A DNA stretch of 64,000 bases from Calditrichia bacterium (GTDB lineage: Bacteria > Calditrichota > Calditrichia > RBG-13-44-9 > J075). The stretch covers positions 1 through 64,000 of the forward strand of contig JANQRS010000032.1 in NCBI GenBank assembly GCA_028284445.1, written 5' to 3'. The notes under the pieces were generated by a model that was not told the DNA's origin, searched no databases, and saw only the letters and a program-made list of their open reading frames with translations. Positions 9,490 through 19,568 of the stretch are shown piece by piece (position 1 is the first letter of the stretch; the number at the start of each line of letters is the position of its first letter). The translations under genes were made by a program, and so were the position numbers.

Positions 9490-10941
9490 TTAAGGTCTGA
9501 TAGGAGGTAATGGGAATTCATCACCAATTATTGGATCGACACTACTTTTCTTGTCTTCCCGCGTTAGCAAATAGACTGCAGCCCCCGTTACAAGAACACC
9601 TCCTCCACCTCCAAGTAAGAAATACTTCTTCGCATTCCTTTGGGAATTCAGCTTTTTGTTGCTTGAGCGGAATTTAAAATCCTTAGCTGAAAATTGATAG
9701 TTAACAATCGTCGATGAAACTTCTATCTCCGTTTCGTGTACCCAGGTGGCACCTTCCTCATCTTCATATACAAGTTTTAAGCGCCTTCGATTATCAGCAG
9801 GTTTTATATCCTCAAAATCAATAGGCTCAGAAGTACGGCCAATATATGCCCCATCAATAAAAACTCGTGCTTTCGAAACAAATCTACTCTCCTTTTGCGG
9901 CACAAAAGAAGTATCGATTAATGTACGGCTTTTTGAAGAATCAACTGCAACTATTATCTGCTTTAACTTAGTCAGGTCCTTCTTAGTATCGCTCGTGTCC
10001 TCATTCGAGGAATTCTCAAGAAGCCGCGCCCTTACCCAAACATACAATCCATCATTTGAAGAATTTACAGGTTTCGCCATTTCAAAATGGTTTAATGAAA
10101 ATGCCTCTGGATCCATGTCAAGATAGGTAGTAGCGCTCGTCCTAGTTACTACATCGAATCCATACGTTGACTTCTTTTCATAAGCTCCGACTGCTATTGG
10201 CTTGTAGTGATTTGAATCGGCTTTTCTAAACAACCTAGCCCAGTCATTTTCAATTGCCTGAAGGGTACTATTGTTATCTACAGATTCAAGATCTCTCATT
10301 TGTGGGTTCTTGCTTAACCATTTAAGCAGGCTGGCCATTTCCGAACCCTGAGCCGGTGTTGACAAAAAGATTACGGAGGCAATTTTCCTGTAATCAGCAT
10401 TATTATTGTTATCACTTTCAAGATCAATTAACATACTCTTAGCAACAATTCCTCCCATACTATGAGCAACCAAATGAATTTCGCTGTGATTGACAAAAAC
10501 CTTCAAATCCCTAAGCGCTCCCCTAAACTTCACTGCCAGTTCTTCAATAGTTAAGCTCTGACCCCTTGTAGGCGACGGATAGTTAAAGACAAAGATATTA
10601 AACTTTGCTAACGCCTCGTCTTCTTCAAAAAGTTCTGGCCAATAATTTCCATTTTCGTTCAACCAAGTATTGGAATTTCCTCCAAAACCGTGAATAAAGA
10701 CTATCGCCTTAGTATTCGTAGGCAGTTGCCGCTTATAAAACGGCGCTGCATCAATTGGCCTTAATATTGTTTTACTTTGATTCGCGCAAGAGCATATCAA
10801 TATGCCCAACATAAAAAGAGCTGCTCTCGTAACACAATGCCTATAATTCTGAAGGGAACTTAGAACACAGAAAATTTTCAACTCCATTCTCCTCACATTC
10901 AACGGTAGATTTGCAAATTCAGACCACTGCAAGCACAACAA
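9490..10941 (-). CDS. Lipase-like alpha/beta hydrolase lipoprotein with PEGA-like domain and C-terminal membrane helix
   Basis: A hydrolase domain spans about residues 70-300: the oxyanion strand VFIHGFGGN and the nucleophile elbow HLVAHSMGG, with Ser in the GXSXG-like position, plus STPAQGSE. This is the pattern of GPI-inositol deacylase/PGAP1-like and triacylglycerol lipase-like enzymes. Before it, MLGILICSCAN resembles a lipoprotein signal, so the true start may be Met44 or Met19 rather than Met1. After it lies a PEGA-like beta domain (VFIDGAYIGRT), a basic segment and a C-terminal hydrophobic helix (FLLGGGGGVLVTGAAVYLL). The enzyme is therefore likely tethered to a membrane. Substrate unknown. 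It lies downstream of, and divergent from, the FG-GAP protein gene. Confidence 0.75.
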   Translation of the reverse strand: MLCLQWSEFANLPLNVRRMELKIFCVLSSLQNYRHCVTRAALFMLGILICSCANQSKTILRPIDAAPFYKRQLPTNTKAIVFIHGFGGNSNTWLNENGNYWPELFEEDEALAKFNIFVFNYPSPTRGQSLTIEELAVKFRGALRDLKVFVNHSEIHLVAHSMGGIVAKSMLIDLESDNNNNADYRKIASVIFLSTPAQGSEMASLLKWLSKNPQMRDLESVDNNSTLQAIENDWARLFRKADSNHYKPIAVGAYEKKSTYGFDVVTRTSATTYLDMDPEAFSLNHFEMAKPVNSSNDGLYVWVRARLLENSSNEDTSDTKKDLTKLKQIIVAVDSSKSRTLIDTSFVPQKESRFVSKARVFIDGAYIGRTSEPIDFEDIKPADNRRRLKLVYEDEEGATWVHETEIEVSSTIVNYQFSAKDFKFRSSNKKLNSQRNAKKYFLLGGGGGVLVTGAAVYLLTREDKKSSVDPIIGDEFPLPPIRP

Positions 10942-11252
10942 CTAATTTCTCTACAAATTTGGCGTCTGCTATGACTCAACATCTATATAATCCCAACTCA
11001 ATGATTTTTGACATCTTGCATCAAGCAAATTGGATTATACCGGCAATCATGCCGAAAGGGCCGGAAAGAGCGATTACCGAAATTCCTAGAATACCATATA
11101 CCTCGTAGAACGTAGGAGGAATTAGCCCTGTAGATTATAGATTATACAAAAAATCAGACACTAAGCGCCACCAGCCATACAATAGAGTTGCTCACGCAAA
11201 CAGAACTTGCCTTATAAATAAAATAGCTATATTTTCACAAATACCCAACTAC
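10942..11252. other. Divergent intergenic region
   Basis: The stretch lies between the lipase-like gene (minus) and the FG-GAP gene (plus), so both promoters must be here. A small plus-strand open frame (10911-11108) overlaps the lipase start region and has no support. I see no strong sigma70-like pair. Confidence 0.4.
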
Positions 11253-14200
11253 ATGTTTAATGAATATTTGCGAGCAATTCACATGACATCCGAAATGATA
11301 TCACAGACTGTAAAGGCCAAGTCCCTAGGCAACCTGATACCCCTGCTACTTTCGCTGATTTATTTCTTCTTCCTAAGTATAAGTAGTGCCCAAACAACAT
11401 TCAGCAAGGTCCAATCCGGAGTCCTTGTAACAGATACCGAATTCTCACAAGGGAGCTTTTGGGCAGATTTTGATAGTGACGGAGATTTGGATGTATTTAT
11501 CGCAAATAGGAACGAGTTATCTAACAATTCAATGTATCGCAACGATGGACAAGGGGTATTTACAAAGCTGTCCGAAATTGACGTTGGTGCGATCGTGAAT
11601 GACGGAGGACAAGATAGTAGAGGAGGTGGATGGGCAGACTTTGATAATGATGGAGACCTAGACCTATTTGTGACCAATAGGAGTGATTCCACCGAAGCCA
11701 ACAACAATTTGCTCTATCAGAACCAATATTCTGAGAGTGGCGTGCCCACTTTTATCAGCATAATTGTAGGTGCAATAGTTCATGATGGTGGGGATTCTCA
11801 AGTCTCTAGTTGGGGAGACTATAACAATGACGGCTTCGTAGACTTAATTGTTGCCAATAACTATCCACGGCAAAATTTCTTATATCGAAATAATCGAGAT
11901 GGGTCATTCTCGCCTGTAACGAATATTCTCACAATAGAGGAGATGTCATCGTTCGGCGCAAGTTGGGGAGACTATGATAATGATGGGGATTTAGACCTAT
12001 TCGTTTCTAATACGGGAGAAGAGGACAATTCTCTCTATAGAAATGACAGAAATGGTGTTTTCATAAATGCCACAGATGGAGCAGGGCTCCTTGACGGTGG
12101 AAATTCGAAAGGTGAAAGTTGGGCAGATATAAATAATGACGGATTTCTAGATCTTTATGTTAACAATGAAGATGAACCAAATTTCCTATACATCAATAAT
12201 CATAATGGTACTTTTAGAAAATTGGATTCGATTGAAGTTGGTAGTATCGTTAGCGATATCAGCAACTCGCGGTCGGCCAGTTGGGGCGACTATGACAACG
12301 ACGGTGATTTAGATCTTTATGTAGCGAATCGTAGCAATGAGCTCAACAATCTTTATCAGAATGAACTAATTCCGTATGATAGCCTTTTTTTCACAAAAAT
12401 CGAATCTGAACCGGTTGTAAATGACCAAGGCCACTCATCGAGTAGCAATTGGGTCGATTACGATGATGATGGTGACCTGGATCTTTTTGTTGCAAATGGC
12501 GTGAATGAGGACGGTGAAGTTAATCATCTCTACAGAAACAATGGCAGCGGGTTTAATTGGCTCAAAATTCGCCTGAATGGCAATGAATCAAATTCATTCG
12601 GAATTGGAGCGAAAATTCGAATCAAGACGATAGTTAACAGCAGAACAGTATGGCAATTGAGAGAGATCTCGTCGCAGCACGGCGGATTTGGTCAAAATGG
12701 ACTCATTGGTCATTTTGGGTTAAATGATGCTCAAACAGTTGACTCCATTGAGGTCGAATGGCCTAGCGGCATCGTTCAATCATTAGTTGATCAATCTTCG
12801 AACCAAACACTTGTGATCTCTGAGCCTGAATTGATAGCGGCTGTCACTGAGAATCCGAAGAATATCATTCCTACATCAACTACACTTAGAGGCATTGTCT
12901 CAGGGCTTGCTGCCAATATATATTTTGAGTGGGGAACTGACACAACTTATGGTGACACAGTACGAGCCATACCGCGAGCGGGACAACATTTTTCTCCCGA
13001 TACGCTAGTTAATGCAACTCTATTCAATTTGGAGCCGAATACCACTTACCACTATCGATTGCTTGCCGAAAATGCAGCGGGAAAAAGCACAGGACTAGAC
13101 AAATCTTTTATAACTTCTTCGGCCGAAGGAATTTTCAAGCGAGTGACTGACTTCGGTATCGGCCGAGATCGGGCAGAATCAAGAGGTAGTAGTTGGATCG
13201 ATTTTGATAATGATGGGCAACTTGATTTATTCGTTGTAAATCATGGTGCAAATTTTTTGTATCGCAATCTTGGCAATGACACATTTTCACAAAAATTGGA
13301 GCCGGCGGAGGTCGGCCCTATCGTCAGAGATGAGAGCAATTCATCCGGCCATTCGTGGGCCGATTTCGACAATGACGGCGACATAGATGTATATATTTGT
13401 AAATTCGGCAAGAATCTCTTTTACCGTAATGAGGTGCTTCCATCCGGAAATCCCGGCTTCGTCCAGGTTCTGGATGGCTCACTCGTAAATGATGTGAGCA
13501 ATTCAACAAGCAGTTCATGGGTAGATATTGATAATGATGGTTGGCTAGATCTATTTGTCGCGAATATCGATGGTAACGCGAATTCTCTCTATCGCAACGA
13601 TGGTGATCGCACCTTTACCAAACTTGACTCGCTTGATGTGGGTGATGTTGTAGCTGATGTTGGCCCTTCGCTGGGATCTGCTTGGGCCGACTTCGATAAT
13701 GATGGAGACCAGGATCTGTTTGTCGCTAACTTTGAGAATGAAAACAATTACCTTTACAAGAATGAATTGTCCCAGACTGGTAATGCAACATTTACAAAAG
13801 TAACATCAAGTGTTGTGTGCAATGATCGCGGATATTCGAGAGGTGGTAGTTGGGGCGATTACAACAATGATGGATTGCCAGATCTATTCGTCGCGAACAG
13901 CGATATGAGTCGCAACTTTTTATATAAAAATATGGGCAATGGAATATTCGAAAAAATTACAACAGGTGAAGTAGTTGAAGACGATATTGATTCTGGCGGA
14001 AGTGCTTGGGCCGACTTCGATAATGATGGAGATCTTGATTTACTAACGATTAATTTCCTCGGTGATGGAGAAGCCAATTACATCTACGACAATAATGGCA
14101 CCGGTGTATTGACGAGGATTGATGCTGGCACAGTCAGCACCGACTCGATGACCTCTGAAGGCGGCAGTTGGGGGGATTTTGACAATGATGGCGATTTAGA

Positions 14201-16178
14201 TCTGTTTGTGACAACTAATGATAGCTCTGAGCATAACTTATTCTATCTAAATAACCATCAGGGAAATAACTGGTCCAAGATTTCTCTTGCCGGCGTTGTT
14301 TCAAACAGATCTGCAATCGGAGCCAAAATCCAACTAAAAGCCAATATTAGCGGCATAGATATCTGGCAAAGTCGACAAATTTCGAGTCAAACAGGTAAAT
14401 TTTCCCAAAATAGCCTTGAAGCCCATTTTGGTCTAGGTAATGCTACTATCATTGACTCAGTTATTATCGACTGGCCTGATGGCCTCAGACAGACTTTTAC
14501 GAACCTTGCCATTAATGAACGAAAAACATTTGAAGAAATTGAAAACTTAGCCCCAGTAATAATTTCCCCAGGCAGTGGTTCTGAGAATCTAGAAAACGAT
14601 CTCACCTTCATATGGCAAACTGCTTCAGGCGCTTCAAGCTATACTCTGGAGCTTTCGACAAATGCCGTTTTCACTCCCCCGGTAGTTATTCAATATGAAG
14701 ATATTCCTGATACAACTTTGCGTATTACAAACCTTGCCAATAATAGCAATTATTATTGGCGAGTTCGCGCAAATTATGGGAATGAATCCAGCAACTATTC
14801 GGTTTCTTCGCAATTCAAGATGAGCAAAAATATCAATTTGAGTCAGACATTTACATTTGAAAATCGCGCTAATGCCAGGGATTTCAGCGCAAAAGACTGG
14901 CAAATCATTGGCGTCCCTGGGGCTTCCGCAATCGTAGTTTCTGACTTAATGATAGGTGAGAATGGTACCGATTGGGAAGCTTATTGGGACAACGGTACTC
15001 CTGGCGACTCACCAGAAGACTATCTAGTCAAACATAATGATACTCCTTCGGAATTTGCTTTCGGCGGCGGTAGAGCATTTTGGATTATCCGAAGGGGGAA
15101 TTTTGAGATCAATCAAGAGGCAGACGCTCTTACTCTAAGCGATTCAGGATTTGTAAAAATTGCTTTACAAGCGAATTGGAATCTCATTACGAACCCATAT
15201 CCGACGAGAGTAAAATGGTCTGATGTTCGAAATGTAAACAACTTTCAAGCAGATGTGCCTATACATCGATATGAGAGCAATGGCTCCTATACATCCTCAA
15301 TGAATATGCCTAATTATTACATGGAACCGTATATTGGATATTATTTTAATAATGATCCAACTTTCATAAATTTGGATTCACTCAAAATTCCATATCCGCA
15401 TAATTTTTTGGGTGTTCCGGCGCAGGCCGAAAACAGTGAAAAGGCCTGGCATTTAGACATATCTTTGACTCAAAGTAATATACCTTATGGGCGAATACTT
15501 CTCGGGACTTCCGAATTGGCGTCTGATCAGCATGATCAATTTGATTTTAGGAAACCCAGAGGAATTGCTCAAGTTCCACAAATATTCTTTGACCGATCGA
15601 CTTGGAACATCAATAGTGGTCATTATATATCGGATATTCAACCGGAAGGCAAAAACTTGTATACCTGGAGATTCAAAGTCTCTTCAGCTAAGGGAAAAAA
15701 CTCAACGCTAACTATCTCAAATATAAATTCCATCACTTCAAATCTGGGTGTTGTCCTAGTTCATCAAGATAACTCACATTGGGTGGATCTGCGAACTAGT
15801 TCGACGTACAACTTCCAGCCTTCACTTGATATCTCCAACTTCTCTATTCTGGTTGGTAATGAGGCAATACTCGACGAACAAATCGCAAATCTTCTACCCA
15901 GCAAATTTGCGTTAGGCATCAACTATCCAAATCCATTTAATCCTTCAACAATCCTTCCTATAGATATTCCTGAAACGACACACTTAGATTTGATGGTTTA
16001 TGATATATCTGGCCAGTTAGTCAAGACTGTTTATTCAAGTATTATTGAAGCAGGACGTTATAAGTTTCAATGGAACGGTCTAAATGATGGCGGCCAAACT
16101 GTTGCAAGCGGGATCTATATTGTCCGAATGCACTCGCGAAGCTATAGTGCCTCGCGTAAAATTATCCTCCTCAAATAA
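11253..16178 (+). CDS. Giant FG-GAP/VCBS and ASPIC/UnbV repeat secreted protein
   Basis: The protein has 1641 residues, with a signal peptide (LLLSLIYFFFLSISSAQ) after an N-terminal extension; Met11 or Met15 may be the real start. Two arrays of FG-GAP/VCBS repeats (about 50-430 and 630-1010) each carry Ca2+-loop motifs of the type WGDYDNDGDLDLFV. Each array ends in an ASPIC/UnbV module (GIGAKIRIK...GHFGLN, and AIGAKIQLK...AHFGLG). Fibronectin III-like segments follow each array. The C-terminus (about 1535-1641) is a FlgD-Ig sorting domain with INYPNPFNPST and ASGIYIVRM. It shares its C-terminal half layout with the protein at 6.0-9.4 kb, so the two are paralogous surface proteins. Proteins of this kind bind ligands or mediate adhesion; nothing indicates catalysis. 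Confidence 0.88.
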   Translation: MFNEYLRAIHMTSEMISQTVKAKSLGNLIPLLLSLIYFFFLSISSAQTTFSKVQSGVLVTDTEFSQGSFWADFDSDGDLDVFIANRNELSNNSMYRNDGQGVFTKLSEIDVGAIVNDGGQDSRGGGWADFDNDGDLDLFVTNRSDSTEANNNLLYQNQYSESGVPTFISIIVGAIVHDGGDSQVSSWGDYNNDGFVDLIVANNYPRQNFLYRNNRDGSFSPVTNILTIEEMSSFGASWGDYDNDGDLDLFVSNTGEEDNSLYRNDRNGVFINATDGAGLLDGGNSKGESWADINNDGFLDLYVNNEDEPNFLYINNHNGTFRKLDSIEVGSIVSDISNSRSASWGDYDNDGDLDLYVANRSNELNNLYQNELIPYDSLFFTKIESEPVVNDQGHSSSSNWVDYDDDGDLDLFVANGVNEDGEVNHLYRNNGSGFNWLKIRLNGNESNSFGIGAKIRIKTIVNSRTVWQLREISSQHGGFGQNGLIGHFGLNDAQTVDSIEVEWPSGIVQSLVDQSSNQTLVISEPELIAAVTENPKNIIPTSTTLRGIVSGLAANIYFEWGTDTTYGDTVRAIPRAGQHFSPDTLVNATLFNLEPNTTYHYRLLAENAAGKSTGLDKSFITSSAEGIFKRVTDFGIGRDRAESRGSSWIDFDNDGQLDLFVVNHGANFLYRNLGNDTFSQKLEPAEVGPIVRDESNSSGHSWADFDNDGDIDVYICKFGKNLFYRNEVLPSGNPGFVQVLDGSLVNDVSNSTSSSWVDIDNDGWLDLFVANIDGNANSLYRNDGDRTFTKLDSLDVGDVVADVGPSLGSAWADFDNDGDQDLFVANFENENNYLYKNELSQTGNATFTKVTSSVVCNDRGYSRGGSWGDYNNDGLPDLFVANSDMSRNFLYKNMGNGIFEKITTGEVVEDDIDSGGSAWADFDNDGDLDLLTINFLGDGEANYIYDNNGTGVLTRIDAGTVSTDSMTSEGGSWGDFDNDGDLDLFVTTNDSSEHNLFYLNNHQGNNWSKISLAGVVSNRSAIGAKIQLKANISGIDIWQSRQISSQTGKFSQNSLEAHFGLGNATIIDSVIIDWPDGLRQTFTNLAINERKTFEEIENLAPVIISPGSGSENLENDLTFIWQTASGASSYTLELSTNAVFTPPVVIQYEDIPDTTLRITNLANNSNYYWRVRANYGNESSNYSVSSQFKMSKNINLSQTFTFENRANARDFSAKDWQIIGVPGASAIVVSDLMIGENGTDWEAYWDNGTPGDSPEDYLVKHNDTPSEFAFGGGRAFWIIRRGNFEINQEADALTLSDSGFVKIALQANWNLITNPYPTRVKWSDVRNVNNFQADVPIHRYESNGSYTSSMNMPNYYMEPYIGYYFNNDPTFINLDSLKIPYPHNFLGVPAQAENSEKAWHLDISLTQSNIPYGRILLGTSELASDQHDQFDFRKPRGIAQVPQIFFDRSTWNINSGHYISDIQPEGKNLYTWRFKVSSAKGKNSTLTISNINSITSNLGVVLVHQDNSHWVDLRTSSTYNFQPSLDISNFSILVGNEAILDEQIANLLPSKFALGINYPNPFNPSTILPIDIPETTHLDLMVYDISGQLVKTVYSSIIEAGRYKFQWNGLNDGGQTVASGIYIVRMHSRSYSASRKIILLK

Positions 16179-16337
16179 GAAAGATTTTTTTCGGCTGAAA
16201 CCTGCATCAAATCACCATAGTTACAACATTTAGCTTTGATAAACTGTGCCTCTATACGTTTAATTTTCTTGGAATTTCCTCTATAGTTTCATTACATTTC
16301 ATCATATTATATTTGACGTACGCAAGGAAGATTCATC

Positions 16338-16568
16338 ATGAAACTCTCAATCGACTTACCAGATATCCAGCCCTTGCGGGAACTCGACAACGACTTCCTG
16401 CGACAGATGCTTATTTGCAATCTATACAACCTCGGCAAATTGTCAGGGAAAGAAGCCCGTGAAGCCTTGGGATTAACCCGCCGCAAGTTTGAGGAATTGC
16501 TTCCCATCTTTGGTCTTTCAATTCTCAGCGATTCTGATAATAACATTGCTATAGAGCTCGATGCCTAA
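16338..16568 (+). CDS. UPF0175-family antitoxin
   Basis: A 76-residue protein with the UPF0175 layout: a short N-terminal strand, then the helix-turn-helix-like stretch LSGKEAREALGLTRRKFEE. Members pair with DUF3368 PIN-like proteins as type II toxin-antitoxin modules, and exactly such a gene follows with an 8-bp overlap. An AAGGAAG ribosome-binding site precedes the ATG. It probably neutralises the downstream nuclease and represses its own promoter. Confidence 0.85.
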   Translation: MKLSIDLPDIQPLRELDNDFLRQMLICNLYNLGKLSGKEAREALGLTRRKFEELLPIFGLSILSDSDNNIAIELDA

Positions 16569-17052
16569 TTCAATAATTCTCAGCGATACTGGCCCACTTA
16601 TTTCCCTCGAACATCTTTCCGAAGGCTATACCTTCATTCGCAAGCTCTATTCCCAAATCATTATTCCACAAAGCGTATTGGATGAGCTAACATTTGATCT
16701 TGTTACTACTGGGGAATCGTATCTCAGCAGATATGGAATTGAAGATTTGGTGGAGGTTCAATCTGTGGAAGAGATTGCTCAGATTAACGGTATCCAGAGG
16801 CTGGATCTCGGCGAACAGGAAGCAATTACACTGGCATTAGAGCTCGATTTACCATTGCTGATTGAAGAAACCCTAGGTCGCGAAATTGCGTCAGCAGCCG
16901 GTATTCAAATTTCCGGGATTGCCGGCCAAATCATAAAAGGGTTTAGAGAATCGATTATCGATAAGGCCGAAGCAGAAAAGATGCTGGAAGAGCTTTTCGA
17001 GAACGGGAGAATTAACAAGAAGATATTTACTACTCTGAAAGATCGTCTTTAG
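16561..17052 (+). CDS. DUF3368 PIN-like nuclease (toxin)
   Basis: 163 residues. The start ILSDTGPLISL carries the first PIN-domain acidic residue and the conserved TGPL motif. LDLGEQEAITLA supplies the central acidic residues, and EETLGREIA with GIQISGIAGQI forms the last metal-binding part. These are hallmarks of DUF3368, a PIN-fold predicted ribonuclease. It overlaps the antitoxin gene by 8 bp (translational coupling). Its last 23 bp overlap the 3' end of the convergent integrase gene. The pair may stabilise the integrated element. Confidence 0.85.
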   Translation: MPNSIILSDTGPLISLEHLSEGYTFIRKLYSQIIIPQSVLDELTFDLVTTGESYLSRYGIEDLVEVQSVEEIAQINGIQRLDLGEQEAITLALELDLPLLIEETLGREIASAAGIQISGIAGQIIKGFRESIIDKAEAEKMLEELFENGRINKKIFTTLKDRL

Positions 17053-18091
17053 TAGAAGAAGCCTCGGCCGCGTCGCCTTTAGCTCTATGCCCCAACAACC
17101 CATCAATCACCCTTACTGCCTGAAATCGACTATCCGGTGCTAAATGCGCGTAGACCAGCGTGGTCTGAATTGACTCATGGCCCAGTAGCTCCTGGATAAT
17201 TTTTAGGCTGACGCCGTTCTGGACCAGCCAGGAGGCATAGGTATCGCGGAGATTGTGGAAGGTAAATTCGTGAAGATCAACTTGATCTGCATATTTGCGG
17301 AACTGTTTGGTAATATCAGCAGCAACTGTCCCACCGGTGACGACATGTCCTTTGTTTTTTTGTCTCTCTTTTAAGAATTCATAGAGTAGTTGCGGAATGG
17401 GAACAGTCCGGTCTTTTGAGCCCTTACCATGAATTTTCATAATACGGTTTTCCAAGTCCATGTCTTTCCACTGCAGATTGCAAACTTCGCTGATTCTAGC
17501 GCCAGTGTTTAGGGCGATAAAAATGTATTGATAGATGTTGCGACCTTGGGTATGAGCCAACAACCTTTCAGCCTGTTCGACAGTTAGGAAAGCGGGCTTT
17601 TTCTTGGGCGTTTGGACTTTCTTGACACCTTTAAATGGATTGACATTGATGTAGTTGTATTTGACAGCCAGTGTAAAAGCAGCCGACAAATGACGAAGTT
17701 CGATATTGACGCCATTGTTTGAGAATTCACGTTCAGTCAGCAGGTAGGATTTATAGGCCTCAATCAATTTCACTTTGATATTTGCGAGCGGCAGATTGCC
17801 GCAAAATCCCAGGAAATTTCGGAATACCCGTGCCTCGCGATCAGCAGTATTGGCAGATTTGTTCGTTCTGGCGTAGGCATTGGCTTCGTCGAAGAAGTCG
17901 CTGAGAGTCACCTGGTTTTGCGGAGAATAATTGTCGAGTTTGAAAATCCCCATGGCGATTTCGTTTTCAATTTTCTTCCGAATGTCCTCCGCAATCTTCC
18001 GGGAAGTTGTACGTGTCGAGCGCTTGTGCTTCTTGTTTCCAAGCTGGAAATAGACTTTATAATACTTCCCCTCTTTGCGAATAAATGCCAT
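17030..18091 (-). CDS. Tyrosine-recombinase integrase
   Basis: 353 residues with the complete catalytic set of the tyrosine recombinase family: Arg199 (TGARISEV), Lys226 or Lys223 (GKGSKDRTVP), His279 and Arg282 (HNLRDTYAS), His305 (LLGHESIQTT) and Tyr314 (YAHLAP). Residues 1-50 resemble the arm-binding N-terminal domain and 60-165 the core-binding SAM-like domain. It is followed on the same strand by no gene and preceded by a small excisionase gene, 24 bp upstream. The cassette is therefore int-xis-rep-ftsK read from the right. It is intact. Its attachment site is not adjacent; the tRNA-Leu repeats are the best candidates. Confidence 0.93.
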   Translation of the reverse strand: MAFIRKEGKYYKVYFQLGNKKHKRSTRTTSRKIAEDIRKKIENEIAMGIFKLDNYSPQNQVTLSDFFDEANAYARTNKSANTADREARVFRNFLGFCGNLPLANIKVKLIEAYKSYLLTEREFSNNGVNIELRHLSAAFTLAVKYNYINVNPFKGVKKVQTPKKKPAFLTVEQAERLLAHTQGRNIYQYIFIALNTGARISEVCNLQWKDMDLENRIMKIHGKGSKDRTVPIPQLLYEFLKERQKNKGHVVTGGTVAADITKQFRKYADQVDLHEFTFHNLRDTYASWLVQNGVSLKIIQELLGHESIQTTLVYAHLAPDSRFQAVRVIDGLLGHRAKGDAAEASSTKDDLSE

Positions 18092-18115
18092 TAAATGGGC
18101 TCTCCCCTACGCCAG

Positions 18116-18373
18116 TTACTTCAAATCTTGAAACATATTCTCAGCCGCTTGAGCTGCTGGCGAAAGAGTTTTATGCTGCTCGATAATGCCGTTAATATCC
18201 TGGATATCATATTTGGGCTTCGCTCCTGGAAATTTAACTTGCGGAATTATGCCCCGATTCACCCACTCCCAAAAGGTTTTGGGGCGAATACCCAAGTAAT
18301 TCGCAGCTTCTTTTCCGGTCAACAGACGTGAATTCTTTTCCCTTCCTGAGAATCTATTGGTTTGATCTGCCAT
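18116..18373 (-). CDS. Excisionase-like helix-turn-helix protein
   Basis: 85 residues with a MerR/Xis-type winged helix: LLTGKEAANYLGI, then KTFWEWVNRGIIP and the wing PKYDIQDINGIIE. Small proteins like this bind att DNA and bias the integrase toward excision. Its location directly upstream of the integrase on the same strand supports that role. Confidence 0.8.
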   Translation of the reverse strand: MADQTNRFSGREKNSRLLTGKEAANYLGIRPKTFWEWVNRGIIPQVKFPGAKPKYDIQDINGIIEQHKTLSPAAQAAENMFQDLK

Positions 18374-18407
18374 GATGCTCTCCCATTTCTTAAATAAGTC
18401 AAACTAT

Positions 18408-19568
18408 TTACGATTCCATCCCATAGAATACCGCTTTTCTCCTCGCCTTCTGATAATCAAAGTCGTTGATGCCAAACTCGGAACGAATATTTTCCGGGAT
18501 CTGATCGAACGGATCATCTTTAGCAGCATAGTAGCTGAGTAAGGTCCGGCGAGCCATTTTGTAGCGGTATTCAACGTCAGCAGTTTTGATCTTCTCCGGC
18601 TTCACTTCATAACTAGAGAAGAGGGAAGTATGCAGTTCTTGCCAGACCGGGTGCAGATTCTGCCGATAAAGATTGCGATGGGAGGCAGAGGCATCCATAT
18701 ATTTCAGTTGATCGATTCCGTAACCCCAAAGCGTGGCCAGGGCATCATCATCGAGTTTGTGGAGTTCCCGCCCCATAATGCGCTCCAGCTTACGCTTGCG
18801 AAATTCGAATTCCAATCGCCAAACAGTTTGATCAGTCCGTCCTTTTTCCTTCCAGTTCGCTTTCAGATAGGTTTTGCCATTGGCTTCAATCTCAGCAGAC
18901 TTGGTATAAAGCCTGATACAGAACATCGAACGATTGCCGAAGTAGTAAGTCTTAGCTTCATCCTCATCACCGCTAACAAAGACACCCCGGCGGCGAAGCT
19001 TGGATTTGAAGAGATTGGGATCAAAGTCTTCTTCGAAGACAAAATCAGCAAAGACATCGATTCTCGATATCAGCAGATGATCAGCCCAGTTAATCCGGTA
19101 ACCGGCTATCCCATCAAGCGTGTGATATAGCCAGGCGAGACAGCCCTTAACTCCTCGCATCTCAAATCCCAGTGACCCCACCTGGACATACATTGAAGCG
19201 CGATTCAGGTAAAACGTAAACGCCCCATGCCGGATTGAGACCGGATAAGTTCGCATATGCGCTCTCGTTCGCTGGAAGGTTATTGACCCGATTTTTACGT
19301 CCTCATCGAAGTCTTTCAAGTTCGCTTGCCTGAAGATATCCTGAAAATCCAGTCCACCCTCAGCGTAGAGATATAGCGAATCCAGCCCTTTTCCCAGGAT
19401 TATTTGCCCTGACTTCTGCTCGTTTTTTGTGTTAGGATTTTGTTTTAAATTCATACTGTTATTTTTCCTTGATTTAACGTGGTTAGCATGATGCATACTA
19501 CCCCCGTTATTACTAAGAATGGGGGCTGCCTTCCGGTAAAATTCGCTCCCCCGGCAAGCCGGGCTCAC
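18408..19568 (-). CDS. Rep_trans-like replication initiator
   Basis: The conserved part begins about residue 50. It includes SRIDVFADFVF, a YYFGNRSMFCIRLYTKS segment and TVWRLEFEFRKRKLE, the pattern of the phage/plasmid replication initiation family (pfam02486-like). This family includes the NicK relaxase/initiator of ICEBs1-type elements. It would nick an origin and start rolling-circle replication of the excised element. The long open frame starts at 19568 and overlaps the ATPase gene. Starts at Met39 (19454, AAGGA upstream) or Met25 (19496, GGGGG upstream) avoid that overlap and look better. It lies between the excisionase and the FtsK-like ATPase. Confidence 0.75.
   Translation of the reverse strand: MSPACRGSEFYRKAAPILSNNGGSMHHANHVKSRKNNSMNLKQNPNTKNEQKSGQIILGKGLDSLYLYAEGGLDFQDIFRQANLKDFDEDVKIGSITFQRTRAHMRTYPVSIRHGAFTFYLNRASMYVQVGSLGFEMRGVKGCLAWLYHTLDGIAGYRINWADHLLISRIDVFADFVFEEDFDPNLFKSKLRRRGVFVSGDEDEAKTYYFGNRSMFCIRLYTKSAEIEANGKTYLKANWKEKGRTDQTVWRLEFEFRKRKLERIMGRELHKLDDDALATLWGYGIDQLKYMDASASHRNLYRQNLHPVWQELHTSLFSSYEVKPEKIKTADVEYRYKMARRTLLSYYAAKDDPFDQIPENIRSEFGINDFDYQKARRKAVFYGMES

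Noticed and set aside
10911..11108. 65-codon plus-strand frame
   Set aside because: Overlaps the start of the lipase-like gene and has no ribosome-binding site or recognisable family.
11360..14077. Minus-strand frames with repeated SRSPSLSKSA peptides
   Set aside because: They are the antisense reading of the FG-GAP Ca2+-loop codons (GACLDLF repeats) and not genes.
18630..19130. 166-codon plus-strand frame inside the Rep gene
   Set aside because: Antisense to a well-supported initiator gene, with no start signal or homology.
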